From NCBI GenBank assembly GCA_903891085.1, contig CAITDJ010000049.1, positions 1-44,902 on the forward strand: 44,902 nucleotides of DNA. Direction: 5' to 3'. Within the stretch, counting starts at the first letter, position 1; every line of letters begins with the position of its first letter. Below are positions 9,170 to 18,245 of this stretch, in pieces. The stretch comes from an uncultured Bacteroidota bacterium. GTDB taxonomy: Bacteria > Bacteroidota > Bacteroidia > Bacteroidales > F082. The translations under genes and the position numbers were made by a program. The notes under the pieces are model-generated. The model ran no database searches. It saw nothing but the letters and a program-made list of their open reading frames with translations, and had not been told where the DNA came from.

Positions 9170-10483
9170 ATGAATAAAACCTTGCTTATTCTGCAACGTG
9201 AATACCTCACCAGGGTAAAAAAACCAAGTTTCATCGTGATGACTTTTCTTGGCCCACTGCTGATGGTGATGCTGATGGTTGTCCCGATTTTTCTGGCCAC
9301 GCTCTCCGAGACCGAAGTAAAGAAAATAGCTGTGCTCGACGAAACAGATTGGTTCAGGGCAAAATTTGAAAATGACGAGAGTTATATTTATTCTTATGTA
9401 AATGATGATTTGGACAGTCTCAAAGCTCAGGTGTTACGTGGCGATTACAACACCTTACTTTATATCCCCAAACCCGAATTGAATATCCCTGTCAATGCCA
9501 TTCTTTTCAACGCAAAACAGGCATCACTTTCGTTAAAAGCATCGATCAGGAATACGATTAAAACAGAAGTTGAGAATCGAAAATTACTTTCGTCCGGTAT
9601 CGATCCTGAAGTGATTAAATCATCCAAAACGACCATCAATATCCAGACCATCAAACTTGACGATGATGGTCAGGAGTCGAAATCATATACCGAAGTCGAT
9701 GTAGCCCTTGGAATGATTACTTCTATCCTCATTTACTTTTTCATTTTCATGTTCGGTTCCCTTGTGATGCGGGGCGTAATTGAAGAAAAAACAAGCAGAA
9801 TCATCGAGGTGATGGTGTCGTCGGTTAAACCTTTTCAATTGATGATGGGAAAAATAACCGGTATTGCACTCGTTGGTTTAACCCAGTTTTTGTTGTGGGT
9901 GGTGCTGACCCTGGGTCTGTATTCTATTTTCGCACTTATTTTTGGACCTGAGGCCATGAGTCAGCTACCTGTTGGCAGCAATGTAATGGCGCAAAATCTG
10001 GCTACCGAACAAATAAATAATAATGCCCAGATTGCACAGGTTTTTGAAGTGATTCATTCCATCGATTTTGGAGTGATTATCTTTAGTTTCCTGATTTATT
10101 TTATCGGGGGTTATCTGCTGTATGCTGCCATGTTCGCAGCCATTGGTTCAGCCGTTGACAATGAAGCAGATACCCAGCAATTTATGTTACCAGTTTCCAT
10201 CCCATTGATTTTAGGAATCGTTTTATCAGGTTTCATTGTCGACAATCCGGATAGCAGCATTGCTTTCTGGCTATCGATGCTTCCATTGACATCGCCGGTG
10301 ATTATGATGATCAGGATTCCTTTTGGCGTGCCGTACTGGGAAATTGCCCTTTCAATGATACTGCTCGTAGCGGGATTCGTTTTCACAACCTGGATAGCTG
10401 CCAAAATTTACCGTACCGGAATTTTAATGTATGGTAAAAAAGTGAATTACAAGGAGTTGTGGAAATGGATACGGTATCAGTAA
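9170..10483 (+). CDS. ABC-2 type permease (NatB-like)
   Basis: Membrane partner of the upstream ATPase. 437 residues with one N-terminal membrane helix (about residues 20-45, PSFIVMTFLGPLLMVMLMVV), a large extracytoplasmic domain to about residue 175, then about five helices, starting with MITSILIYFFIFMFGSLVMR. RGVIEEKTSRIIEVMVSSVKPFQLMMGKI is the conserved coupling region of the ABC2_membrane_3/NatB family. A 325-base gap without genes follows, so the operon probably ends here, though no clear hairpin terminator is seen. Confidence 0.88.
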   Translation: MNKTLLILQREYLTRVKKPSFIVMTFLGPLLMVMLMVVPIFLATLSETEVKKIAVLDETDWFRAKFENDESYIYSYVNDDLDSLKAQVLRGDYNTLLYIPKPELNIPVNAILFNAKQASLSLKASIRNTIKTEVENRKLLSSGIDPEVIKSSKTTINIQTIKLDDDGQESKSYTEVDVALGMITSILIYFFIFMFGSLVMRGVIEEKTSRIIEVMVSSVKPFQLMMGKITGIALVGLTQFLLWVVLTLGLYSIFALIFGPEAMSQLPVGSNVMAQNLATEQINNNAQIAQVFEVIHSIDFGVIIFSFLIYFIGGYLLYAAMFAAIGSAVDNEADTQQFMLPVSIPLILGIVLSGFIVDNPDSSIAFWLSMLPLTSPVIMMIRIPFGVPYWEIALSMILLVAGFVFTTWIAAKIYRTGILMYGKKVNYKELWKWIRYQ

Positions 10484-10490
10484 AGGAAGA

Positions 10491-10675
10491 ATGCAAAATG
10501 TAAAGTGCAAAATGCAAAACGAAGTTCATTCAAAGAAAAAAGAAAAAAAGTAATTCTGTTTGCTTCTTTAGTCTTTAAGTAATGAGAAACAGTTAATGTC
10601 ATGACTAAATTTTTGTAATATTCAATATGTTAGAAATTTTAATAATTGTCAATTGTCCATTTTCAATTGTTCATT
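10491..10675. repeat. Short degenerate tandem words in the 10484-10808 gene-free gap
   Basis: The 325-base gap between the permease and secDF has no credible gene. It contains two copies of TGCAAAATG (10492-10500, 10506-10514) and a near-duplicate CAATTGTCCATT / CAATTGTTCATT (10650-10661, 10664-10675). The rest is plain AT-rich sequence until the secDF promoter. Word repeats like these are frequent in Bacteroidota intergenic DNA; no function is implied. Confidence 0.5.
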
Positions 10676-10724
10676 ACATATTACTCATCTGATTCACAGT
10701 ATATTTCAATATTTACATCATTTA

Positions 10725-10756
10725 TTGGGAGTTGTAAAAGAATTCTTCTAATTTTG
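10725..10756 (+). promoter_or_regulatory. Probable secDF promoter
   Basis: TTG at 10725-10727 and TAATTTTG at 10749-10756, separated by 21 bases, fit the Bacteroidota -33/-7 pattern. Transcription would begin near 10763, giving a leader of about 45 bases before the ATG at 10809. The same elements and spacing occur at 21203-21234. Confidence 0.55.
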
Positions 10757-10808
10757 CACCCTCAAAAAAAATAAATAAGAGAAAGTTAATTCTAATTTAC
10801 ATCAAAAA

Positions 10809-13800
10809 ATGCAAATAAAAGGAGCTATTAAGACTTTTGCCATCGCACTGGCGATTGTTTCACTCTACCAGCTTTCATTTACATTCGTAACCAAACGAAT
10901 TGAAGGAAAAGCAAATGCTTACGCAAAGAGTGAAACAGCCACCAACCAGGCAAATGAACTTGCACGCGGGAATGAGATGAAGTTTGGTTTTATTCTTGAT
11001 TCTATTCAGGGAGCACGCGAAACCTATTACCTCGATTCGATGGACAATCAGGTTGTTTACAACATTTTGATTGACAAATACACCTATAAGGATGTAAAAG
11101 AACGCGAAATCAATCTCGGTCTCGACTTAAAGGGAGGTATGAACGTAGTGTTGGAAGTGTCGGTAATCGATATTGTGAAAGCGTTGTCAGGTCATAGTCA
11201 GGATCCGGTTTTTACCCAGGCGATTGCTCAGGCCAAATTAAGAGAACGCGATAGTCAGAAAGACTTTGTTACCTTGTTTGGTGAATCATTTGAGGCAGTT
11301 GATCGTAATGCACGACTGGCCTCCATTTTTTTATATGAATTTAAAGACAAAGGCATAAATGTTAATTCGACCAATGCCGAGGTTCTTGAGGTCATTCGTA
11401 AGGAAACAGAAGGTGCCATCGACAGGTCATTCCAGATTTTAAGAACACGTATCGACCGTTTTGGCGTTACCCAACCCAATATTCAGAAAATGGCTACATC
11501 AGGCCGTATTCTGGTTGAATTACCTGGTATCAAAGACCCAAAGCGTGTGCGCAAACTCCTTCAGGGAACTGCACAACTCGAGTTTTGGGAAACCTATAAC
11601 TTCTCAGAACTGTATACTTTCTTTGACGAAGCAAACACCCGTCTGAGTGCATTGGATGCAGAATCAGCATCTATGTTGGATGCAAAAAGCACATCAACAG
11701 CACCTTCAACCGGAACAACTTCCGAAACAGGTACCGAAAATAAAGTATCTCCTGCTTCAACTGCTGATACCGCTTCATTGTTAAACAAAATCGAAAGCGA
11801 TACCACAGCAACCAAAGAAAGTAATTTTAAAGAATATGCTGCAAAAAATCCGCTGTATGCTTTCCTGATGCCTTCATATCAGCAGGACGAATCGGGTAAG
11901 TATTTTCCTGGAAATACAGCAAGGGTTGGAACAGCCATGGTAAAAGACACCGCCCGGATCAACAATATGTTGAGACGAGTGAGCGCTGTGTTCCCTAGAA
12001 ATTTAAAATTAGCCTGGACTGTTAAACCAAGAGCCGGTGGAGAAGGTCAGGAATTTATGGAACTCGTGGCATTGAAAGGATCGAGAGACAACCGCGCAGC
12101 CCTGGGTGGCGAAGTGATTGTTGACGCCCGACAGGATTTTGACCAGAACGGACGTATCGAAGTTACCATTCAGATGAATTCGGAGGGTGCCAAATCGTGG
12201 AAACGCCTCACCGGTGAAAACATCGGCCGTCAGGTGGCAATTGTGCTCGACAACTATGTTTATTCGTTCCCTGTGGTAAATGATGAAATTCCAAACGGAC
12301 GTTCTTCTATCTCAGGTGGTGAAATGGCCATCGAAGAAGCACAGGATTTGGCCAATATTTTGAAAGCCGGTAAATTACCTGCTCCTTCAAAAATTGTTGA
12401 AGAGGCTGTTGTTGGTCCTTCATTAGGTCGCGAAGCTGTTAATGCCGGTATGTATTCATTTATTCTGGCTTTCTTCCTCGTACTGCTTTATATGCAACTC
12501 TACTACAACAGATCGGGTTTGGTAGCGAATATCGCACTGTTATTCAATATTTTCTTCCTTTTTGGCGTGCTCGCCTCTATTGGAGCCGTATTGACATTGC
12601 CCGGTATCGCCGGTATCGTATTGACGATGGGTATGGCAGTTGATGCCAACGTAATCATCTACGAACGTATCAAGGAAGAAATCAGAGCCGGTAAGGGCAT
12701 TAAATTAGCTATTGACGATGGTTTCAAAGCCGCTTATTCAGCTATTATTGACGGTAACGTAACCACCTTGTTGACAGGTATCGTATTGTATATTTTCGGC
12801 TCAGGTCCGATACAAGGTTTTGCAACTACGCTGATTATCGGTATTCTGACATCCATGTTTACTGCTATTATGATCTCCAGGTTGATTTTCACCTATATGT
12901 TGGATACCAATAAGAAAATTAACTTCGACAACCGTTACACCCATGATTTCCTTGTTGGAGCAAGTTTTGACTGGATTGGCGCCCGTAAAAAAGCGTACAT
13001 TTTCTCACTCGTTTTATTTGTTTTAAGTTTGGCAACCCTCACATTCAAAGGTCTTAACTACGGTGTTGACTTTACAGGTGGACGTACTTATATCGTTCGG
13101 TTTGACAAAGACATGACAGTAAATAATGTCAGAACTGCACTTGCCTCAGAATTTGCAGATGCCGCTCCTGAAGTTAAAACCTTTGGACCGTCGCGTCAGG
13201 TGAAAATCACTACCAAATATATGATCGAAGATGAAGGCAAAGAGGTTGACTCAATCATTCAAACTAAACTATTCAGAGCCTTGGGCAGTTTTTATACCAC
13301 AGGTGTCACTTACCAGCAGTTTTCCTCTGATGATGCTACCATCGGTATTCTGAGCTCACAAAAGATTGGGCCAACCGTTGCCGATGACATCCGGAATAAA
13401 GCAGTGCTGGCAGTTATAATTGCCTTGTTTGTGATCTTTATTTACATTGCTATCCGTTTCAGCAAGTGGCAATATGGATTGGCTGGTGTGATTGCCCTTT
13501 TCCACGACTCGATTATTGTGTTGGGGATATATTCGTTCTTCTATACCTATCTGCCATTTAATATGGAGATTGACCAATCGTTTATTGCGGCCATCCTTAC
13601 AATTATCGGGTACTCAATCAACGATACCGTTATCATCTTCGACCGTATCCGTGAAAACATCCAACTTCACCCGAAGAAATCGTTGCACAGTAATATTAAC
13701 CACGGTATCAACAGTACCATGACCCGTACCATTAACACCACCGGTACCACCTTGATCGTATTGATCGCCATCTTCCTGTTTGGAGGCGAGGTTATCCGTG

Positions 13801-13952
13801 GTTTTGTATTTGCCCTGTTGTTTGGTATTGCATTCGGTACCTATTCATCAGTGTTCAATGCCAGTCCTATTGTTTATGACTTGTTGACACGAACAAAAAA
13901 AGGAAAAGAAGCTGAAGAAAAAGCCAATGCTGTTGTGGTTACGAAAAAATAA
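10809..13952 (+). CDS. secDF: Protein translocase subunit SecDF (fused)
   Basis: Proton-driven accessory of the Sec translocon that pulls exported proteins out on the periplasmic side. SecD and SecF are fused in one 1047-residue chain, as is usual in Bacteroidota. The SecD half shows NLGLDLKGGMNVVLEV (GLDLKGG at 104-110), the P1 periplasmic domain (LLQGTAQLEFWE) and the helix-4 motif GMAVDANVIIYERI with its conserved proton-pathway Asp. The SecF half begins about residue 715 with YGVDFTGGRTYIVRF and GYSINDTVIIFDRI. Twelve membrane helices are expected. A Ser/Thr/Ala-rich stretch at about residues 280-335 inside P1 is a low-complexity insertion. A strong terminator follows the gene. Confidence 0.96.
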   Translation: MQIKGAIKTFAIALAIVSLYQLSFTFVTKRIEGKANAYAKSETATNQANELARGNEMKFGFILDSIQGARETYYLDSMDNQVVYNILIDKYTYKDVKEREINLGLDLKGGMNVVLEVSVIDIVKALSGHSQDPVFTQAIAQAKLRERDSQKDFVTLFGESFEAVDRNARLASIFLYEFKDKGINVNSTNAEVLEVIRKETEGAIDRSFQILRTRIDRFGVTQPNIQKMATSGRILVELPGIKDPKRVRKLLQGTAQLEFWETYNFSELYTFFDEANTRLSALDAESASMLDAKSTSTAPSTGTTSETGTENKVSPASTADTASLLNKIESDTTATKESNFKEYAAKNPLYAFLMPSYQQDESGKYFPGNTARVGTAMVKDTARINNMLRRVSAVFPRNLKLAWTVKPRAGGEGQEFMELVALKGSRDNRAALGGEVIVDARQDFDQNGRIEVTIQMNSEGAKSWKRLTGENIGRQVAIVLDNYVYSFPVVNDEIPNGRSSISGGEMAIEEAQDLANILKAGKLPAPSKIVEEAVVGPSLGREAVNAGMYSFILAFFLVLLYMQLYYNRSGLVANIALLFNIFFLFGVLASIGAVLTLPGIAGIVLTMGMAVDANVIIYERIKEEIRAGKGIKLAIDDGFKAAYSAIIDGNVTTLLTGIVLYIFGSGPIQGFATTLIIGILTSMFTAIMISRLIFTYMLDTNKKINFDNRYTHDFLVGASFDWIGARKKAYIFSLVLFVLSLATLTFKGLNYGVDFTGGRTYIVRFDKDMTVNNVRTALASEFADAAPEVKTFGPSRQVKITTKYMIEDEGKEVDSIIQTKLFRALGSFYTTGVTYQQFSSDDATIGILSSQKIGPTVADDIRNKAVLAVIIALFVIFIYIAIRFSKWQYGLAGVIALFHDSIIVLGIYSFFYTYLPFNMEIDQSFIAAILTIIGYSINDTVIIFDRIRENIQLHPKKSLHSNINHGINSTMTRTINTTGTTLIVLIAIFLFGGEVIRGFVFALLFGIAFGTYSSVFNASPIVYDLLTRTKKGKEAEEKANAVVVTKK

Positions 13953-13970
13953 TACATTGATAATCAATTC

Positions 13971-14010
13971 AAAAAATCCTGCTTCGGTATTTCCAAGGCA
14001 GGATTTTTTG
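13971..14010 (+). terminator. Rho-independent terminator after secDF
   Basis: AAAAAATCCTGC (13971-13982) pairs with GCAGGATTTTTT (13998-14009) around a 15-base loop, and the T-run provides the release tract. It starts 19 bases after the secDF stop and separates secDF from tatA. Confidence 0.85.
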
Positions 14011-14048
14011 TTTTGTCAAATTGCTCATCAATATCAGTGTAGAATTAC

Positions 14049-14056
14049 TATTTTTG
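14049..14056 (+). promoter_or_regulatory. Candidate -7 box for tatA
   Basis: TATTTTTG fits TAnnTTTG and lies 13 bases before the tatA ATG, just after the secDF terminator. The nearest upstream TTG (14021-14023) is 25 bases away, a little far, so support is moderate. Confidence 0.4.
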
Positions 14057-14069
14057 TCAACAAATTAAA

Positions 14070-14405
14070 ATGCAGATGCTTTTATTCTTTGATCTCAGTT
14101 CAGGAGAAATTTTATTGATCGTATTTGTGGCATTTATCGTGTTGGGGCCCAAAAAAATTCCCGAAGTCGCCCGCACCATTGGTAAAGTCATGAATGAGAT
14201 GAAACATGCTTCTGCAGGTTTTAAAAACGAAATTAACAAAGAAGTTCAGCGACTGGACAAGGAAACCCGCCTGAGTGATTACCTTTCTGAAAAGAGTCTT
14301 ACCTCCATCGATCAATACCAAAAACCCGTTGCTGAAACCAAAGAATTTCTTAGCGAGACTGTTTCAGGCAAAAAGATTCAGGAAACGGATAACACCGTTC
14401 AATAA
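14070..14405 (+). CDS. tatA: Twin-arginine translocase subunit TatA/TatB-type
   Basis: Small component of the Tat pathway for export of folded proteins. 111 residues: a short N-terminus (MQMLLFFDLSSGE), one membrane helix (ILLIVFVAFIVLG), the hinge motif GPKKIPEVARTIGK, then an amphipathic helix and a polar tail. The FGPKKLPE-like hinge is diagnostic of the TatA/B family, but A and B cannot be separated with confidence. tatC is not in the window. The next gene begins 48 bases downstream, so it may share the tatA transcript. Confidence 0.85.
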   Translation: MQMLLFFDLSSGEILLIVFVAFIVLGPKKIPEVARTIGKVMNEMKHASAGFKNEINKEVQRLDKETRLSDYLSEKSLTSIDQYQKPVAETKEFLSETVSGKKIQETDNTVQ

Positions 14406-14453
14406 AACAACAATTCTGACGTTTATGAACGGGGAAAGCAAACCACTTTATTT

Positions 14454-16904
14454 ATGAAATACTTCGTTTCGATCATATTATTTCTATTCATTCTGCCAGG
14501 CAATATGCAGCTTAAGGCGCAGCGGAATCCTGCAAAGGGAGCCGATGAAGCTTTTGAGCGTAAAATGTATACCATCGCGGCCGAACGATATAAAAAAGCC
14601 TTTAACCGGGTTAAGAAAAAATCGGAAGAGCGCGATCGCATCAGTTACCGCATGGCCGAATGTTACAGGCTGATTGGTAGCTACAAACGGGCCGAAGCAA
14701 CCTACAAACGTGTATTGCGTTCCGAATTCCCAAAGAAAAACCCTGAGATTTACCTTAATTACGCCGAGGTACTGAAAATGAATAAGAAATATTCAGCGGC
14801 TATCGAGAATTACAATCTTTATACCGAAAAAGTACCTGAAGATCCCCGCGGCGTGTTGGGTGCCGAAACTGCGGCCATGATTGAGGAGTGGCTGAAGAAT
14901 CCTTCAAAATATGAATTAACGATCCTCAAAAAAGTCAATTCACGTGAATCAGATTTCGCAGCCACCTGGGCTTCTTCAAATTTCAATGAGATTATTTTTA
15001 CCTCCACGCGTGATGGATCCACCGGAAAAGAGAAAGATGGCTGGTTAGACCAAAACTTCAGCGACCTGTTCATTTCGCGCCTCGACCGGAAAAATGAATG
15101 GAGTACTCCTGTATTGCTCGATAAAACAGAAACCCTCAATACCAAAGCCAGTGAAGGCGCTCCTTTCATGAACAGCACCTTCAACAAACTCTATTTCACA
15201 CGCTGCGAAAACTACGAAAAACGGCAGTCGGGCTGCCAGATATATGTCGCTACCCGATCGGGGCGTGATTACGGAAAACCGACTCCAATCCTGATCAATG
15301 GCGTGGATTCATTAGATGTTATTGGCCATCCCACCCTGAGTGAAAATGAACTGATATTGTACTTTTCCGCTGAGCGTAAGGGTGGCTTTGGAGGAAAAGA
15401 TATTTGGGTATCATTACGCGAAAAAAGTACCGATCCTTTTAGCCGTCCACTCAACATAGGGCCCATCGTGAATTCGAAAGGTGACGAAGTTTTTCCTTTT
15501 CTACGAAACGACACCACCTTGTATTTCGCATCAAACGGCCATGGCGGCATGGGAGGCTTAGATATATTTGTGGCAACTATCGATACCGGAGGCGTTTGGG
15601 GAGCACCACGTAACCTCAAATTTCCGGTAAATTCGACCAGTGACGATTTCTCCATCGTGTTTCATCCCACCGAAGAGCGCGGTTTTTTCTCGAGCAATCG
15701 CGACAATCCGAAAAACCTCGATAAACTCTATTATTTCGTCGAACCACCCGTTTTATTCACCATTGCCGGTACCATAAAAGACGAGAAAACACTGCAGTTT
15801 GTCGAAAGTGCTACAATTCAACTCATCGGAACCGATGGAATGACGCTAAGTACACGCACCAACGACAAAGGCTATTTCCTTTTCGGAAACAGCCAGATAA
15901 ATAAAAACACAACCTACGAAATTGTCGTCGACAAAGAGAATTATTTCACCAAATCAGGAGTTGAAACAACAGTAGGTGTTGAATTCAGCCGCGATTTTGT
16001 GAAGGATTTTATGCTTGATCCAATACCACAAAAACCGATTGCATTACCTGATATTTTATATGACCTGGCCCGTTGGGAGTTGAAAACCCAATACGAAGAT
16101 TCGCTTCAGGGGTTAATCACTACACTTCAACTGAATCCAACCATAGTGGTAGAACTGGCATCGCACACCGACAACCGCGATACGGAAGAGAAAAATGATA
16201 TTCTTTCACAACGCAGGGCACAATCAGTGGTAGATTTCCTCATCCTCAGGGGAATTGATCCGGATCGGCTTGTAGCGAAGGGATACGGCGAACGTGTTCC
16301 ACGTGAACTCGACAAAGCCACTACTGTGAATGGTTTCAAATTAGAACAGGGAACATTGCTGAGCGAAAGTTTCATCAATGCGTTGCCATCCAACGAAATT
16401 AAGGAAGCCGCTCACCAGTTGAACCGCCGTACCGAATTCAGGGTATTAAGTAAGGATTTTGTCCCAAAAGCTGCCAATCAGCCGGTAAATCAACAGGTTC
16501 AAATAACAATTAATCCCGACGATAACAAAACCGCCTTTGAAATTAATTCGGAAGGTTCTTTCGTGATTCCATGCTATGTTGCCGATCATGAAGAAAAATT
16601 CGTGTATGATAAAACCTCAGTAGCCATGATTTCGTTGAATAAAGCGATGGAATTATTGAAAAACGGAGATATCAACAAGGATAGTTTCGTGGGTGAGGTG
16701 GATAAATTGCTGACTACCGGTTCAATTGCTGACAAGGCGGTATTCAAAATAAGCAGCGTGCGCATTGCCAACCGTACAACCCAAAACGTTGAATTTACCG
16801 TTTCGCACAGCTTAAAAAGTGATTTCGTATTCGGACAACAATTGCTGAACGAATGTGGTGAATTTAGCTTCGATACAAAAGCGAAGAAACTCATTTTCAA
16901 ATAG
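14454..16904 (+). CDS. PorE-like OmpA-family protein with C-terminal retropepsin-like domain
   Basis: 816 residues with a signal peptide (MKYFVSIILFLFILPGNMQLKAQ). Domains in order: TPR-like helices (about 30-135, ADEAFERKMYTIAAERYKKAF), a PD40/TolB-like beta-propeller (about 150-430, repeats such as EIIFTSTRDGSTG and LYFASNGHGGMGGLDIFVA), a carboxypeptidase-regulatory-like domain (about 435-510, GTIKDEKTLQFVESATI), and an OmpA peptidoglycan-binding domain (about 530-665, VVELASHTDNRDTEE and SQRRAQSVVDFL). This order matches the T9SS protein PorE, which ties the outer-membrane secretion machinery to peptidoglycan. PorE is a lipoprotein, whereas no lipobox cysteine is seen here, and paralogues with this architecture are common, so PorE identity is not certain. 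After the OmpA domain about 130 extra residues resemble a retropepsin-like domain with a degenerate active site (D719-K-T-S-V). Confidence 0.8.
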   Translation: MKYFVSIILFLFILPGNMQLKAQRNPAKGADEAFERKMYTIAAERYKKAFNRVKKKSEERDRISYRMAECYRLIGSYKRAEATYKRVLRSEFPKKNPEIYLNYAEVLKMNKKYSAAIENYNLYTEKVPEDPRGVLGAETAAMIEEWLKNPSKYELTILKKVNSRESDFAATWASSNFNEIIFTSTRDGSTGKEKDGWLDQNFSDLFISRLDRKNEWSTPVLLDKTETLNTKASEGAPFMNSTFNKLYFTRCENYEKRQSGCQIYVATRSGRDYGKPTPILINGVDSLDVIGHPTLSENELILYFSAERKGGFGGKDIWVSLREKSTDPFSRPLNIGPIVNSKGDEVFPFLRNDTTLYFASNGHGGMGGLDIFVATIDTGGVWGAPRNLKFPVNSTSDDFSIVFHPTEERGFFSSNRDNPKNLDKLYYFVEPPVLFTIAGTIKDEKTLQFVESATIQLIGTDGMTLSTRTNDKGYFLFGNSQINKNTTYEIVVDKENYFTKSGVETTVGVEFSRDFVKDFMLDPIPQKPIALPDILYDLARWELKTQYEDSLQGLITTLQLNPTIVVELASHTDNRDTEEKNDILSQRRAQSVVDFLILRGIDPDRLVAKGYGERVPRELDKATTVNGFKLEQGTLLSESFINALPSNEIKEAAHQLNRRTEFRVLSKDFVPKAANQPVNQQVQITINPDDNKTAFEINSEGSFVIPCYVADHEEKFVYDKTSVAMISLNKAMELLKNGDINKDSFVGEVDKLLTTGSIADKAVFKISSVRIANRTTQNVEFTVSHSLKSDFVFGQQLLNECGEFSFDTKAKKLIFK

Positions 16905-16992
16905 TGGAGTATTAACAAGAGGCGCAAGAATATTGAATAATAATGAATGATTCAGCATTTACATCCGCCTATCAATCCAATACCAACAGTTG

Positions 16993-18156
16993 ATGACCAG
17001 TCAGCGCTATAACCTACGCGGTGTTTCAGCATCGAAAGAAGACGTTCATCAGGCCATCCAACATATTGACAAAGGGCTGTATCCGAATGCTTTCTGTAAA
17101 ATAGTGCCGGATTTACTCGGTGGCGACGAAGATTGGTGCAATATCATGCATGCCGACGGTGCCGGGACAAAATCGTCGTTGGCATATATCTATTGGAAAG
17201 AAACAGGAGACTTATCGGTGTGGGAAGGCATTGCACAGGACGCCATCGTCATGAATATCGACGATTTACTTTGCATTGGGGTTACCGACAATATTTTGAT
17301 TTCCTCCACCATTGGCAGAAACAAGAATCTGATACCGGGCGAAGTGATTGCGCGCATCATCAACGGAACCGAAGCATTCCTGGCAAAACTTCGTGATATG
17401 GGAATCGGCATCTGGTCAACCGGCGGAGAAACAGCCGATGTGGGCGATCTGGTAAGGACCATCATCGTAGATAGCACCGTAACCGCCCGCATGAAAAGGA
17501 AAGATGTTATCGAGAACAATATTCGTCCGGGTGATGTCATTGTTGGACTTTCCTCTTTCGGAATGGCAAATTATGAAAATTGTTACAATGGCGGCATGGG
17601 CAGCAATGGGTTGACATCGGCACGACATGATGTTTTTGAACATGGGCTGGCCAAAAAATATCCGGAAAGTTTTGATGGTTTGATTCCTGAAAATCTGGTA
17701 TATTCCGGCATACATAAACTAACACAACCTACTGAAATAAAAGGTGTTGATGCTGGTAAAATGGTGCTCTCCCCTACCCGTTCCTATGCACCGGTTATTA
17801 AAAAGATTCTTGAGAAGCACCGTGCATCTATTCATGGAATGATTCATTGCAGTGGAGGCGCACAAACCAAGGTGTTACATTTTGTTGACGACGTCCACAT
17901 TGTGAAAAACAATCTATTTATGATTCCTCCGCTTTTCAGAATGATTCAGCAATCTTCGCAAACCGAATGGCACGAAATGTATAAGGTTTTCAATATGGGT
18001 CACCGGATGGAAATTTATATTTCACCTGAATTTGCCGATGAAATCATTGACATTTCCAAATCATTTGGTATTGATGCACAAATAGTTGGTTATGTAGAAA
18101 CTTCAAGCACAAAGAAACTGACAATCGAAAGCGAAGTTGGAAACTTCGTTTATTAA
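16993..18156 (+). CDS. purM: Phosphoribosylformylglycinamidine cyclo-ligase (AIR synthase, PurM)
   Basis: ATP-dependent closure of the imidazole ring in purine synthesis. The ATG at 16993 is used; a TTG directly before it is also in frame. 387 residues. Motifs of the AIRS fold are present: MHADGAGTKSSLAYIYW (phosphate/ATP site), DAIVMNIDDLLCIGV, STGGETADVGDLV and GDVIVGLSSFGMANYEN. The sequence belongs to the divergent PurM branch found in Bacteroidota, where for example NDILVQGAEPLF becomes IDDLLCIGVTDNIL, so the substrate is inferred from family and not from an exact motif match. purB lies at 25394; no other purine gene is adjacent. Confidence 0.85.
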   Translation: MTSQRYNLRGVSASKEDVHQAIQHIDKGLYPNAFCKIVPDLLGGDEDWCNIMHADGAGTKSSLAYIYWKETGDLSVWEGIAQDAIVMNIDDLLCIGVTDNILISSTIGRNKNLIPGEVIARIINGTEAFLAKLRDMGIGIWSTGGETADVGDLVRTIIVDSTVTARMKRKDVIENNIRPGDVIVGLSSFGMANYENCYNGGMGSNGLTSARHDVFEHGLAKKYPESFDGLIPENLVYSGIHKLTQPTEIKGVDAGKMVLSPTRSYAPVIKKILEKHRASIHGMIHCSGGAQTKVLHFVDDVHIVKNNLFMIPPLFRMIQQSSQTEWHEMYKVFNMGHRMEIYISPEFADEIIDISKSFGIDAQIVGYVETSSTKKLTIESEVGNFVY

Positions 18157-18193
18157 TCGCAGATTGAGCTTTTTTTGTTAGATTACCTTTCAC

Positions 18194-18231
18194 AATCAGA
18201 TAGTTATGTTTTAAATCAACTCCTTCTGATT
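18194..18231. terminator. Weak convergent hairpin between purM and the barrel gene
   Basis: AATCAGA (18194-18200) and TCTGATT (18225-18231) form a 7-bp stem with a 24-base loop in the 89-base convergent gap. There is no flanking T-run, so it may serve as a weak terminator or be chance. Confidence 0.25.
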
Positions 18232-18245
18232 AATTTGGTAAGTAT

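Noticed and set aside
15269..15655. 128-codon minus-strand frame opposite the PorE-like gene, and similar antisense frames at 14819-15187 and 24182-24571
   Set aside because: Shadows of long well-supported genes; Ser/Arg/Pro-rich translations without signal peptides or recognisable domains.
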